Assembly (NCBI GenBank): GCA_024642205.1
Contig: JAHEBQ010000021.1
Coordinates: forward strand, 39,739-96,692
DNA: 56,954 nucleotides
Direction: 5' to 3'
Source of the DNA: Planctomycetaceae bacterium
GTDB taxonomy: Bacteria > Planctomycetota > Planctomycetia > Pirellulales > Pirellulaceae
In this document: positions 1-8,805 of the stretch, piece after piece
How the letters are laid out: each line of letters begins with the position of its first letter
How positions within the stretch are numbered: the stretch's first letter is position 1
Translations under genes and position numbers: made by a program
Notes under the pieces: model-generated
Told to the model about the DNA's origin: nothing
The model's database searches: none
What the model saw: the letters and a program-made list of their open reading frames with translations, nothing else

Positions 1-718
1 GTCGATGCCCGGGGGGTCTTTCGACACTCGGTGGCCGTTGTCCATCAGGGCGATCAACACCGGGCGGTCGTTGACCGGGCGGTCGTTGACCGGGCGGTCG
101 TTGACCGGGCGGTCGTTGACCCGTCCCGTCTCCAGGAAGAGGACGCTCCGCTGGCCTCGTTGATGGACTGGGTGGACTTGGCCGCGTCGTCGGCGCCGGT
201 CGATTCTGCAAAAAATCTCCCGCGGCACCGCCACCACCAGGCCGTGTACTTGGCCGCGTCGATGGTTTGTTCAGGTCCAGGAAATTGTTAAGCTGCCCCT
301 GCGACGGCCGTCCTCCTCCGGCCGATGGCAATCCTGCTGAAGGTCGTCCAGGGGTAGGTCGTCCGGGGGTAGGCCGTCCCGCGTTGGAGGGAAGTGTCGA
401 CGGGCGACCGGGAGAAGGTCGTCCTGTGGAAGGAAGTCCCGTCGAAGGGCGGGAGGTCGAAGGGCGAGAGGTCGACGGACGACCTCCTGACGGTAAGCGA
501 CCGGGTGTCGGACGACTCATTGACGGAGAACGACTTGGCGCGGGACGGCTCATCGACGGAGAACGACCGGGAGAAGGTCGACTCATGCCTCCTCGACTCG
601 CTCCACCGCGACCTCCACCTCCCACCTTTCCCCGCTGAGCGAACGCTTCATCACACACCCAGACAGAGATCAACGCCAGAAAAAGCAAAACATAACGGGC
701 TTGGATAATTCGTTTCAT
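1..718 (-). CDS. Secreted Pro/Arg/Gly-rich low-complexity protein, C-terminus cut by window edge
   Basis: Reading the minus strand from the ATG at 718 gives an open frame without a stop to base 1, so the gene continues beyond the left edge. The first ~30 residues form a signal peptide: MKRII start, hydrophobic core, cleavage likely after AFA. The rest is low-complexity, built from short Pro/Arg/Ser/Gly words such as GRPSP, SMSRP and GRPTP, ending in perfect GQRPP repeats. Around residue 140 a non-repetitive NNFLDLN stretch interrupts this. It lies 38 bp downstream of the NTF2-like gene on the same strand and may share its transcript. An in-frame ATG at 730 is an alternative start; neither has a clear Shine-Dalgarno. 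An extracytoplasmic, disordered, basic protein is predicted. Function is unknown. Confidence 0.75.
   Translation of the reverse strand, partial: MKRIIQARYVLLFLALISVWVCDEAFAQRGKVGGGGRGGASRGGMSRPSPGRSPSMSRPAPSRSPSMSRPTPGRLPSGGRPSTSRPSTSRPSTGLPSTGRPSPGRPSTLPSNAGRPTPGRPTPGRPSAGLPSAGGGRPSQGQLNNFLDLNKPSTRPSTRPGGGGAAGDFLQNRPAPTTRPSPPSPSTRPAERPLPGDGTGQRPPGQRPPGQRPPGQRPPGVDRPDGQRPPSVERPPGHR
61..120. repeat. Perfect tandem repeat, 4 x 15 bp
   Basis: Four identical copies of CGGGCGGTCGTTGAC lie head to tail. On the minus strand they encode GQRPP repeats inside the Pro-rich protein. The unit is a multiple of three, so copy-number change keeps the reading frame. This is a coding minisatellite, not a CRISPR, because there are no spacers. 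Confidence 0.95.
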
Positions 719-756
719 CTTGTGACTCATGCAAAATTGGATTGGGGGCAGGTTGA

Positions 757-1680
757 TTACTGGCGTTTCAGCACAACTTCATCGGTGTTCGGCAGCAACT
801 GGTCGTTGACGACTTGATTGATTTTTTCCCAGCTGAAATCGCCGTCGTCCTTAAGTCGCAAGATGCCTGTAAATGATCCCGACTCACCTCCACCGAGTGT
901 TGCCACCGATGACACAGACCAGCCATCATCCCGCTTGTTCCAGGTTCCCGTAACAACACCTCCATCGGAATCAAAAAGCCAGCTTCGAATCTTTTTTTCC
1001 TTCGCATCCCAGCCGATGACTTGAAGTCCAGACTGTTCAATTTCATCCTCAACAATCTTGTATTGACTGGCGACAAAATTCTGATTTGCTGTCCATTGGT
1101 TCGAAAGTTCAATCCGGTAACCTTCATCCTCGCCAACCCAATCACCAATCAATCCGTCCAGAACCCGGAGTTGTTCATAATGGGTGGGTGGTTCGACAGC
1201 CTCTTCATTGACGCGATCAATTAACCAGTCGCCATCCCGTTTTACATAGACGACACTGTATTCGGTTCTGTCTACCTCACCTGTCGCATGGGTGACAGTT
1301 GCCGATCCACGTTCGAGCGCGACGTTCGGCGAGACAAAATCGATCGAGTCAGTTTCCACGGCGATGGTAGGTGCCGTTTCGTTACTTTCAAAAATCTCCT
1401 TGAACGACAACGCCATCGCTTCTCGGCCAACCGTCGCATCGCCTGTGGCCCGGTTCATGTAGACACCGTCCGGAGACCAGAGGGCGACCAATCTGGCGAC
1501 GTCTCGCGCATTGTAAGAATCTACATACGATTGGATCGCGGCCTTGACCGCTGCTTCATCGTTGGGCACAACGACCGCCGGTGAAGCGCTGGATTCCACT
1601 GCTTCCACCTGAGCCGCCTCAGCAAGCCCGCAAATGCAAAGCCAACAAACGACGAGGCACGGAAAAAAAATGTAGCGCAT
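757..1680 (-). CDS. Secreted NTF2-like (SgcJ/EcaC-type) two-domain protein
   Basis: A 307-residue protein with a signal peptide (about residues 1-22, cleavage near AEA). Residues ~40-165 look like a SnoaL/NTF2-like domain of the SgcJ/EcaC type, with the typical AIQSYVDSYNARD helix and the LVALWSPDGVY strand. Residues ~168-307 form a second beta-rich domain starting LDGLIGDWVGED, resembling lipocalin-like DUF1579-type domains, but that match is uncertain. A GGAG Shine-Dalgarno precedes the ATG. No catalytic residues can be assigned; NTF2-like folds bind small ligands or act as enzymes. The Pro-rich gene follows 38 bp downstream, suggesting a two-gene unit for exported proteins. Confidence 0.8.
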   Translation of the reverse strand: MRYIFFPCLVVCWLCICGLAEAAQVEAVESSASPAVVVPNDEAAVKAAIQSYVDSYNARDVARLVALWSPDGVYMNRATGDATVGREAMALSFKEIFESNETAPTIAVETDSIDFVSPNVALERGSATVTHATGEVDRTEYSVVYVKRDGDWLIDRVNEEAVEPPTHYEQLRVLDGLIGDWVGEDEGYRIELSNQWTANQNFVASQYKIVEDEIEQSGLQVIGWDAKEKKIRSWLFDSDGGVVTGTWNKRDDGWSVSSVATLGGGESGSFTGILRLKDDGDFSWEKINQVVNDQLLPNTDEVVLKRQ

Positions 1681-2294
1681 AGGATCTGCTCCGGTTGATT
1701 CACCCGCTTGTAATAAAAAAAAGTATATCGAAGCCCGGGGTTTTTGTCATCCAATTCCCGGATTCCTGTCCAATTGGTTTGCGATTCATCTGATTGATTC
1801 GTCCAAAACATTGCGTCAAACCAATTGCTTTCACGCCGAGGACAGCACGAGGAATCGGGCAACGGGAGATACAGGGAGGAATGCCACTCGTATCCGGACA
1901 TCCAGAATCGGTCATCGCCAGCGGTGAATCCGAAACAATTTGGTAAGCAGACATGGGACACAATGTCTCACGCCAAATGTCGGAATCAGAACGCCGAGCG
2001 ATTTTACCATCACTTGGCTGAACCTGTCGGACTACCAGGATGCGAACTCTGGAGAGGCAATTACCCATAAATCCTGCCACTTGAATCGCTCCGATCAGGT
2101 CGTTCTAATGATGGTATCAAAATCAATCGGGCAGGTAGCCGGTTAGCGATCCGTTCAGCTCCGAGCAAACTTCGAAATCCGTTTGAAGGTCTCCAACATG
2201 GCCGTCGAAAAGCAACGCCGAATTAGAGCGTTAGTGGTACTTGCCGGCTCGAAACAATGAACAGTTTACAAGGAATAAGAAGCGAGAAAACGCC
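1681..2294. other. Intergenic region, no gene seen
   Basis: Six hundred bases between a minus-strand and a plus-strand gene, so promoters for both should lie here. Short open frames exist on both strands, but they lack ribosome sites and family-like sequence. No RNA gene or repeat was recognised. Confidence 0.5.
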
Positions 2295-2792
2295 ATGAAG
2301 AAAACAACACAATTTTGTAACGCAGCAGCTACTCTTGGTGCCGCAATTGCCCTCCTGTTCGTCGGATGCAACGAAAAAGACGCTGCCCAATCAATCAAGA
2401 AAGCAGAAAAATCCGCCGAGCAAGCTGCCGAGAAAATATCCAAAGAAGCCGGCGGTATCGTAGAAAAAGGCGAGAAAATGGCCGCGGAACTGAGTGACAA
2501 GGCAGCAGCCTATCTTTCACCATTGAAAGAGAAGTTCGGCGATCTGGAAAGTCTGAAAGAGAGCCCCGAGAAACTAAAAGAAGCCGTCACAGGACTCATT
2601 CAAACCATTGAGGAGAAAACTGACGACATCAAGCTTCCAGAGTCCATGAGTAAGACGCTCGCGGATATCAAGGAAAAACTGGTGGCTCTGAAGCAATACC
2701 TGGAAGGCAGTTACGAACAGGCAAAGATTGGCGAACATGTTGATGAAATTGTCAAGTCGATCAAGTCTGGTCTTGGAATGACTGACAAATAG
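2295..2792 (+). CDS. Small helical Lys/Glu-rich lipoprotein
   Basis: A 165-residue protein. The ATG at 2295 was chosen over an upstream in-frame TTG at 2241 because it begins a lipoprotein signal peptide directly: MKKTTQ, a hydrophobic stretch, then the lipobox-like FVGC with Cys25. The mature part is almost entirely charged heptad-like helix (repeats such as AEKSAEQAAEKISKEAG), with no enzyme motif. This resembles periplasmic helical lipoproteins or LEA/apolipoprotein-like stress proteins. Its neighbour is a GlsB-type stress membrane protein on the same strand, which loosely supports an envelope stress role. Function is inferred only from shape. Confidence 0.8.
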   Translation: MKKTTQFCNAAATLGAAIALLFVGCNEKDAAQSIKKAEKSAEQAAEKISKEAGGIVEKGEKMAAELSDKAAAYLSPLKEKFGDLESLKESPEKLKEAVTGLIQTIEEKTDDIKLPESMSKTLADIKEKLVALKQYLEGSYEQAKIGEHVDEIVKSIKSGLGMTDK

Positions 2793-2949
2793 AAAAGAAT
2801 ACTAGTTCGGGCGAAGCTACCTCAGAAGCACGACGGGTGGGCAAATCAAACCCAATGCGACTGAGGTTGGTTTCGTACGGACTGTGGCTGGCCTCTGGTT
2901 GACAACAGGATTGTATTTTTCTTTCACAAGTATTTGGGGTAAAAAAATC

Positions 2950-3204
2950 ATGAATGTTACTGGATTGTTAATTGCATTGTTGATTGGTGCCATTGCCGGA
3001 TTCCTGGCAGGCCAGATTGTCAAGGGACACGGCTTCGGAGTCGTTGGCAATATTATTGTGGGTATCGTCGGAGCATTGATTTTCGGTTTCCTGTTTGGCA
3101 ACTTGAACCTTCTCAACTCTCCCATCTTGAATGAAATCGCAGGCGGGACAATTGGCGCGGTGATATTGTTGTTGCTAATCGGCCTGTTCAAGAAAGTGAC
3201 TTGA
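2950..3204 (+). CDS. GlsB/YeaQ/YmgE family small membrane protein
   Basis: An 84-residue, very hydrophobic, Gly-rich protein with three predicted membrane helices. The pattern GAIAGFLAGQIVKGHGFGVVG followed by NIIVGIVGALIFGF is characteristic of the transglycosylase-associated/GlsB/YeaQ/YmgE family, whose members are around this length and are often stress-induced; biochemical activity is not established. The ATG at 2950 matches the family N-terminus. A GTG at 2884 would add 22 residues without family support. It ends 49 bp before the convergent TrkA-type gene. Confidence 0.85.
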   Translation: MNVTGLLIALLIGAIAGFLAGQIVKGHGFGVVGNIIVGIVGALIFGFLFGNLNLLNSPILNEIAGGTIGAVILLLLIGLFKKVT

Positions 3205-3253
3205 TGGTTCTGATTCAGGATGACCCATCGCGAAGGTGGCAAGCCAGGATTGA

Positions 3254-3931
3254 CTATGAAGATTCTTGCTGGGTGTTTTTGTTGAACTCTGGTTCCCACC
3301 GATCTCGCAACTCTCGCAGGTTTTGGCTGTGGGTCAGGACGACGAGTTCATCACCGCCGTGAAGGCGAGAATCTCTGTCAGCCAGGTGAAACACGCCCCC
3401 TCGGTAAAAACAAATCAGGTTCGATTGTGAAGGTAGTTGCAGGTCGCCGGCGGTATGGACATCCGGGTCATTCATGGCAAATGCGAACAATCTCGCTTCG
3501 CCTTTGATCGCCGTAGAAAGCTCGGAAGTATTGACGCCGCTGACCATGTCGGCCAGGTAGCGACTGATTGCGGCTGACGGCACAATGGTGTCTTCCAATC
3601 CCAGTTCCAAGCAAATTGGCTCGAATTGCGCATCACGGATACTCGTGATGACTCGCCGAAACCCCAACGAGCGACCAACGAGACTTGCAATGATGTTTGT
3701 CTGATCGTTGTCCGTCAAACAAAACAGCATGTCCGTCTGTTTGGGGTTTGCCTCACGCAGAATCGCCGGCTTGCTGCCATCTCCATGAAGCCAACCGCAA
3801 TCGAGTTGTTCCGATTTCTGCTCGATAACCTCTTTGTCCGATTCGACGATCACGACCTCCACGGCTCGCTCTGCCAGAACTCGGGCGGTTCGCAGAACGA
3901 TTTCACCGGCTCCCAGAAAGACGACTCTCAT
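3254..3931 (-). CDS. trkA: TrkA/KtrA-type potassium channel regulator (single RCK)
   Basis: About 225 residues from the ATG at 3931. The N-terminal Rossmann domain begins MRVVFLGAGEIV, a GxG-type nucleotide-binding loop, with an acidic residue at the end of the second strand (VIVESD). A TrkA-C domain follows (about residues 140-220). With a single N+C unit it is half the length of enterobacterial TrkA and closer to KtrA in size. These cytoplasmic proteins gate TrkH/KtrB channels in response to nucleotide. The start overlaps the TrkH stop by 4 bp (ATGA), so translation is coupled and the two proteins probably form one transporter. Confidence 0.9.
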   Translation of the reverse strand: MRVVFLGAGEIVLRTARVLAERAVEVVIVESDKEVIEQKSEQLDCGWLHGDGSKPAILREANPKQTDMLFCLTDNDQTNIIASLVGRSLGFRRVITSIRDAQFEPICLELGLEDTIVPSAAISRYLADMVSGVNTSELSTAIKGEARLFAFAMNDPDVHTAGDLQLPSQSNLICFYRGGVFHLADRDSRLHGGDELVVLTHSQNLRELRDRWEPEFNKNTQQESS

Positions 3932-5394
3932 GATTCCAACACCTGCTTTCCAAACCACGTTCGGGAACTAAAAACCACCAGCCAGGCGAAGACTTCAAGT
4001 CTACCCATCAGCATGTCCGCTGACAAAACGTACTTCAACAGTGTTGGCAGCTGTTGGCTGGTGACGCCGCTGGAAAGGCCGACGGTTCCGCACGCGGAGA
4101 CTACTTCGAACAACGAATCCAAGGGATTGTAGCCAAACAGCACAAACGGCAGCCAACTCACCGCAACAAGACTCAGGTAACAAAACAACAGAACGCTGGC
4201 TTCCTCAATCTCCTTGCCATTGATCGGCTGCCCAAACAGCTGTGGCTTGATTACCGCATGTTTCGGCAGGCTGGCTTTGGAGATAGCCGTTCGCACGAGC
4301 TGGGCCAGAATCAGGACGCGAATAATCTTGAGACCACCGGCAGTTGAACCGATTCCTCCTCCGACGAACATTGGCACCAGCAGCCCAAGCCTGGTGACAT
4401 TCGCAAGAGACTCGACCTTCACTGTTTCGAAACCCGTCGTGGTTTGCGCCGAGATTCCCAATAGCAATCCCGTCATCACGCTCTCGGAAATTGACTGATC
4501 AGAAGTGGCTTGCAGGCAAAGGAACAGGATCAGCGAGAACAACACCGTCAACACCAACAATGCCTGCGTCTGTCGGTCGCGAAAGAAAGTTGCCCACCCG
4601 TTACGAAACGACCGGTAATACAGATAGAGAGGGACTGCGCCTCCCAAACCGATGATGCTCACCGTCAATTGAATGGGCCAGCCGCCGAGGCCATGGATAC
4701 TGTCGTTGCAGGGTGCAAACCCGCCAGTCGACACGGCCGCCAGAGCGAACAACAATGCATCCCTCATACCCACTCCATGCAAACCAATCATGAAAACGCC
4801 GATCAGCGTAAGACAGGAATAAACCACCAATATTCGTCGCGCGTGCAGCCGTACGCTTCCCTCCGACCAGTTCTCGACGCTCTCGGGAAGCATCAGGCTT
4901 TTGGCAGCGATGCCCGATTGGGAAATCAAGGCAACAGAAAAAACAACGATTCCCATTCCTCCAAACCACTGCAACCAGGCACGTGCAAACAGGAAAGCCG
5001 CCGGCTTGTCCTCGACGTCGGCCAGCGTGGACAGGCCGGTCGTTGTCACGGCTGATACCGACTCAAACAGCGCATCAGAGAATTCCATTCCAAAAGCCAT
5101 GAATGGAACAGACATCGTTATCGCCAGGAACAGAAAGGTAATGCAGGTGATCACCAGGGTTTCATTGGTTTGGAGTCGGTCTGCCGCGCTGGTTCGCGAA
5201 AGTATCATGCCCATGACGCTGGCAACCAGGGCGATAACAAGAAAGGCCACCGACGCCTTGAACTCCAGCGAGACCAGTGAGACGACGGCTGGAATCGACG
5301 TCAATGCGGCTGCAATCAGACAAACCTGCCCAAGATATGTCTTGATGATCGCCCATCGTACCGGATAGCTGAGCACGCTTGGCCCGTGGGTCAT
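3928..5394 (-). CDS. trkH: TrkH/KtrB family potassium uptake channel subunit
   Basis: About 488 residues from the ATG at 5394 (MTHGPSV); a TTG at 5457 would add 21 residues. It is a multi-spanning membrane protein with the four pore loops of the SKT family. All selectivity-filter regions can be read with their glycine: VTTTGLST, VSTGGFAP, AQTTTGFET and ACGTVGLSS. This is the ion-conducting subunit and needs a TrkA/KtrA partner, encoded immediately downstream with a 4-bp overlap. No third component is nearby. Confidence 0.93.
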   Translation of the reverse strand: MTHGPSVLSYPVRWAIIKTYLGQVCLIAAALTSIPAVVSLVSLEFKASVAFLVIALVASVMGMILSRTSAADRLQTNETLVITCITFLFLAITMSVPFMAFGMEFSDALFESVSAVTTTGLSTLADVEDKPAAFLFARAWLQWFGGMGIVVFSVALISQSGIAAKSLMLPESVENWSEGSVRLHARRILVVYSCLTLIGVFMIGLHGVGMRDALLFALAAVSTGGFAPCNDSIHGLGGWPIQLTVSIIGLGGAVPLYLYYRSFRNGWATFFRDRQTQALLVLTVLFSLILFLCLQATSDQSISESVMTGLLLGISAQTTTGFETVKVESLANVTRLGLLVPMFVGGGIGSTAGGLKIIRVLILAQLVRTAISKASLPKHAVIKPQLFGQPINGKEIEEASVLLFCYLSLVAVSWLPFVLFGYNPLDSLFEVVSACGTVGLSSGVTSQQLPTLLKYVLSADMLMGRLEVFAWLVVFSSRTWFGKQVLES

Positions 5395-5671
5395 GGTGGT
5401 TTTTCGCTTTCCGCTGATTCCCGGTGATTGTTGGACTGCCAACCTCGATTCTACCAATTCTCATGATTCCCATCCTCGCATTGAAAAAAATCCTTCAATT
5501 CAGGAGATAGTCGCAAAATCACCACGGAACAGGTCGCACTTCGCTTCTCACGACGGTGATCACAACATTGCAAACTCAATGTGCTTGTTCTCTTGAGCCT
5601 GACTGTCACCTAAAATAAGTGTGTCTTGACGCGAGGATGTTTGACGACCGCAACGCACAGAGCAACGAATT

Positions 5672-8600
5672 TTGAACCATTTTCACGCCAACCTGTCGAA
5701 CTGCCAGCTGTTGATTTTTTTGATAGCGTGGGCAATCTCAACGGCAATTGGCCCTCTGTCGGTTTCGATCGCGGGTGGACAGGAACGCCAGGACACCGAA
5801 AGCGAACAATTCTTTTCAGAGAAAATTCAGCCGCTTCTGAAGTCGCATTGCCTGCAATGCCATTCCCATGCCGCCGGGGAAATGGAAGGTGGTTTGACGC
5901 TGGACTCCCGTGACGGCTGGTCAACTGGAGGAGAACATGGTCCCGCGATTGTGATCGGAAGGCCGGAAGAGAGCTTGCTGATCAAAGCCGTTCGTTACCA
6001 GAACGAACAACTGCAAATGCCGCCGGAAGAGAAGTTGTCCGACGCGAAAATCGAGTTGCTTGTCCAGTGGATCGAGCACGGTGCGGTTGATCCCCGGAAA
6101 ACAGCTAACGTCTCGAAATTTGTGGACGGTCCAATGAATTGGTGGTCGCTGCGGCCCTTGATTCGTCCCCCGGTTCCAAGACTCGCAGCATCCACGGAGG
6201 CTCAACCCAATCCAATCGATGGGTTTGTACGACGAAAACTTGCCGCCAATACATTGACGTTCTCTCCGCCAGCGGATCGTCGCACGTTAATCCGGCGTTT
6301 GTTTTTTGATCTGCATGGATTGCCGCCATCTCCCGAGGCTGTCGCGGCGTTCGTCGCCAACCCAAACCCGAGAGCCTACGAGGAACTGGTTGATCGGTTG
6401 CTCGATTCTCCCCGCTACGGTGAACGCTGGGCACGGCATTGGCTTGATACGGTTCATTTCGCAGACTCCCACGGTTGCGAGCACGATGTATTTCGCGACA
6501 ACGCCTGGCGATATCGCGATTACGTCATTGACAGTTTCAATCGCGATACGCCCTGGCCCCGGTTCATTCGCGAGCAGTTGGCGGCAGATTATTTCTATCC
6601 CAACGAGACGTATTTGACCCCTGCGCTCGGTTTTGTGTCTGCTGGGCCATTGGAATTGAGTCGGGCGGGAACAGCCCCGATTACCTTCGACTATCTCGAT
6701 CGGGATGATATGGTGACGCAAACAATGGCTGCATTCGCGAGCACCACGGCCAATTGCGCGCGTTGCCATGACCACAAATTCGATCCCATCACGCAGGAAG
6801 ATTATTATTCGCTGCAAGCTGTGTTTGCCGGGGCAGGCAAGGGCGATATCGAGTTTGATGAAGACCCGGTCGTGGCCAAAAGCCGACGTCACTGGACGGA
6901 ATTATTGGAATCAATCCAAACCGCCGACCGTTCGCTTGGAGAAAAACTCCTTTCCGCGGAGTACTCCGAGATCGTGGCGCAGTGGGAAAAGAAACAAGAG
7001 GAACAACCCGCCGTCTGGGAGACACTGTTACCGAAGGAGTCCACGTCTTTCGGCGGAGCGATGCTGACAATACAACAGGATCAGTCAATCCTCGCATCGG
7101 ACGTTCGCCCGGATCAAGACACCTACACCATTACGGTGAAAACGACGTTGACGAGACTTACCGCCATCCGACTCGACGTACTCGCCGACAATGGTTTGCC
7201 GCTCAATGGTCCTGGTCGGCAGGACAACGGAAACCTCCACCTGACTGAATTCGAGGCAATGCTGATCGACCGGGATGGTTCGGAGGAAGCCGAACCGACT
7301 CGCTTGAATATTCGCCAGGCGACGGCAGATTGGAACCAGGACGGTTGGACAATTGCACATGCGATCGACGGTGACCTCAAAACGGCCTGGGGCATCTACC
7401 CCAAAGTGGGCGAATCACATTTTGCCGTGTTTGAACTGGATGAGCCAAAAACGCTCAATCCTTCGCATCGAATTGTCATCGTGCTCAAGCAACTGCATGG
7501 TAGCGGACATTTAATCGGTCGCCTGAAACTCTTCGCCACGGATACGGATGGAGCCACATCAGTGAACCTGCTGCCCGAGCCAGTTCTTTCCGCGATCAAC
7601 GTTCAGCGAGATCAACGGTCCGAGGACCAGAAGATGGCGATCGCGACCCATGCCTTACAGGCTTACGCAGAAAAGCAACTCGCCGGATTGCCAGCCCAAT
7701 CATCGGTGTATGGTGTTTCAGCCCGTTACTCACATGCAAGCAAGCTCGAAAAACCGATCGCGCCCAAAGTTGTTCACGTTCTTCGTCGGGGAGACATTCA
7801 TCAACCGGGGGATGTCGCTTCCCCGGGTGCCCTTTCAGTTATTTCCCATCCCAGTGGTCGATTTATCGTTGATGATGCCAACGACGAGCCCTCTCGACGG
7901 GCCGCCCTGGCGGATTGGTTGGCGGACCCGGACAATCCACTTACCTGGCGGAGCGCGGTCAACCGCGTCTGGTCCTATCATTTTGGTCGCGGACTCTGTG
8001 ACACACCCAACGATTTTGGACGGATGGGAGGAACACCTTCCCATCCCGAATTGCTCGATTGGCTTGCTGTATGGTTTCGCGATGACGCCCGGGGATCATT
8101 GAAAAGACTCCACCGTCTGATCGTGATGTCGGAAACCTATCAGCAGACGTCGATATTTCCGCCAATATCCAGTGCCGCGGCTTTGCCGGTCAATTCTCCG
8201 ATGAACGAATTCAATGATTGCGATCCATCATCCGTCGATGCGGAAAACCGTTTGCTTTGGCGGATGAATCGGGGAAAAGTCGATGCTGAATCCTTTCGCG
8301 ATGCTGTCCTTCAAATTTCGGGGAGAATTGACCTGACGATGGGAGGCCCGGGAATTCAGCAGTTTTCGCAATCCAAAGGGCCGCAAGCGACCCCGAAGTT
8401 GGACTACGATGCATTCGATTGGAGCGGTCTCACCGGGGCTCGGCGAAGCATATATCGCGTCGTTTGGCGTGGAATCGCCGACCCATTGATGGAGTCACTG
8501 GATTTCCCCGATCTCGGTCAATTGTCACCCAAACGGGGTTCGTCGGAATCTGCGTTGCAAGCGTTATCGGTTTTCAACAACGACTTCGTGTTACACCACA

Positions 8601-8797
8601 GCCAGGTCTTGGCCAACAGGCTGGAGACGAGTCACCCCACCCTCGAGGAGCAGTTGGCGCTTGCCTGCCGGCTCGTCTATTTACGTGAACCGAAACAGGC
8701 CGAACATCAGTGGCTGGTCGCTTTCGCCAAACAATACGGGCTCGCCGCTACCTGCCGGATCCTTTTGAACAGCAACGAATTTGTGTTTGTGGATTGA
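5672..8797 (+). CDS. PSCyt1/DUF1549/DUF1553 planctomycete cytochrome c-domain protein
   Basis: A 1041-residue exported protein, starting at a TTG (no suitable ATG precedes the signal peptide). Residues ~45-115 are a PSCyt1 domain with heme site C60-x-x-C-H (CLQCH). Residues ~185-400 are the PSCyt2/DUF1549 domain (DGFVRRKL, ERWARHWLD), which contains a second heme site, CARCHDHKFDP. The central part is beta-rich, and residues ~730-1000 form PSD1/DUF1553 (NRVWSYHFGRGL). These proteins are abundant in Planctomycetota, almost always paired with DUF1501, and are thought to act in the periplasm, possibly in polymer degradation, but their biochemical role is unproven. The DUF1501 gene starts 8 bp downstream. 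Confidence 0.93.
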   Translation: MNHFHANLSNCQLLIFLIAWAISTAIGPLSVSIAGGQERQDTESEQFFSEKIQPLLKSHCLQCHSHAAGEMEGGLTLDSRDGWSTGGEHGPAIVIGRPEESLLIKAVRYQNEQLQMPPEEKLSDAKIELLVQWIEHGAVDPRKTANVSKFVDGPMNWWSLRPLIRPPVPRLAASTEAQPNPIDGFVRRKLAANTLTFSPPADRRTLIRRLFFDLHGLPPSPEAVAAFVANPNPRAYEELVDRLLDSPRYGERWARHWLDTVHFADSHGCEHDVFRDNAWRYRDYVIDSFNRDTPWPRFIREQLAADYFYPNETYLTPALGFVSAGPLELSRAGTAPITFDYLDRDDMVTQTMAAFASTTANCARCHDHKFDPITQEDYYSLQAVFAGAGKGDIEFDEDPVVAKSRRHWTELLESIQTADRSLGEKLLSAEYSEIVAQWEKKQEEQPAVWETLLPKESTSFGGAMLTIQQDQSILASDVRPDQDTYTITVKTTLTRLTAIRLDVLADNGLPLNGPGRQDNGNLHLTEFEAMLIDRDGSEEAEPTRLNIRQATADWNQDGWTIAHAIDGDLKTAWGIYPKVGESHFAVFELDEPKTLNPSHRIVIVLKQLHGSGHLIGRLKLFATDTDGATSVNLLPEPVLSAINVQRDQRSEDQKMAIATHALQAYAEKQLAGLPAQSSVYGVSARYSHASKLEKPIAPKVVHVLRRGDIHQPGDVASPGALSVISHPSGRFIVDDANDEPSRRAALADWLADPDNPLTWRSAVNRVWSYHFGRGLCDTPNDFGRMGGTPSHPELLDWLAVWFRDDARGSLKRLHRLIVMSETYQQTSIFPPISSAAALPVNSPMNEFNDCDPSSVDAENRLLWRMNRGKVDAESFRDAVLQISGRIDLTMGGPGIQQFSQSKGPQATPKLDYDAFDWSGLTGARRSIYRVVWRGIADPLMESLDFPDLGQLSPKRGSSESALQALSVFNNDFVLHHSQVLANRLETSHPTLEEQLALACRLVYLREPKQAEHQWLVAFAKQYGLAATCRILLNSNEFVFVD

Positions 8798-8805
8798 GTG
8801 AAAAA

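Noticed and set aside
61..120. CRISPR-like repeat array
   Set aside because: The copies are directly adjacent with no spacers and encode GQRPP repeats within a reading frame.
1700..2080. Open frame in the intergenic region
   Set aside because: No Shine-Dalgarno, many Cys and Arg as in random frames, and no family resemblance.
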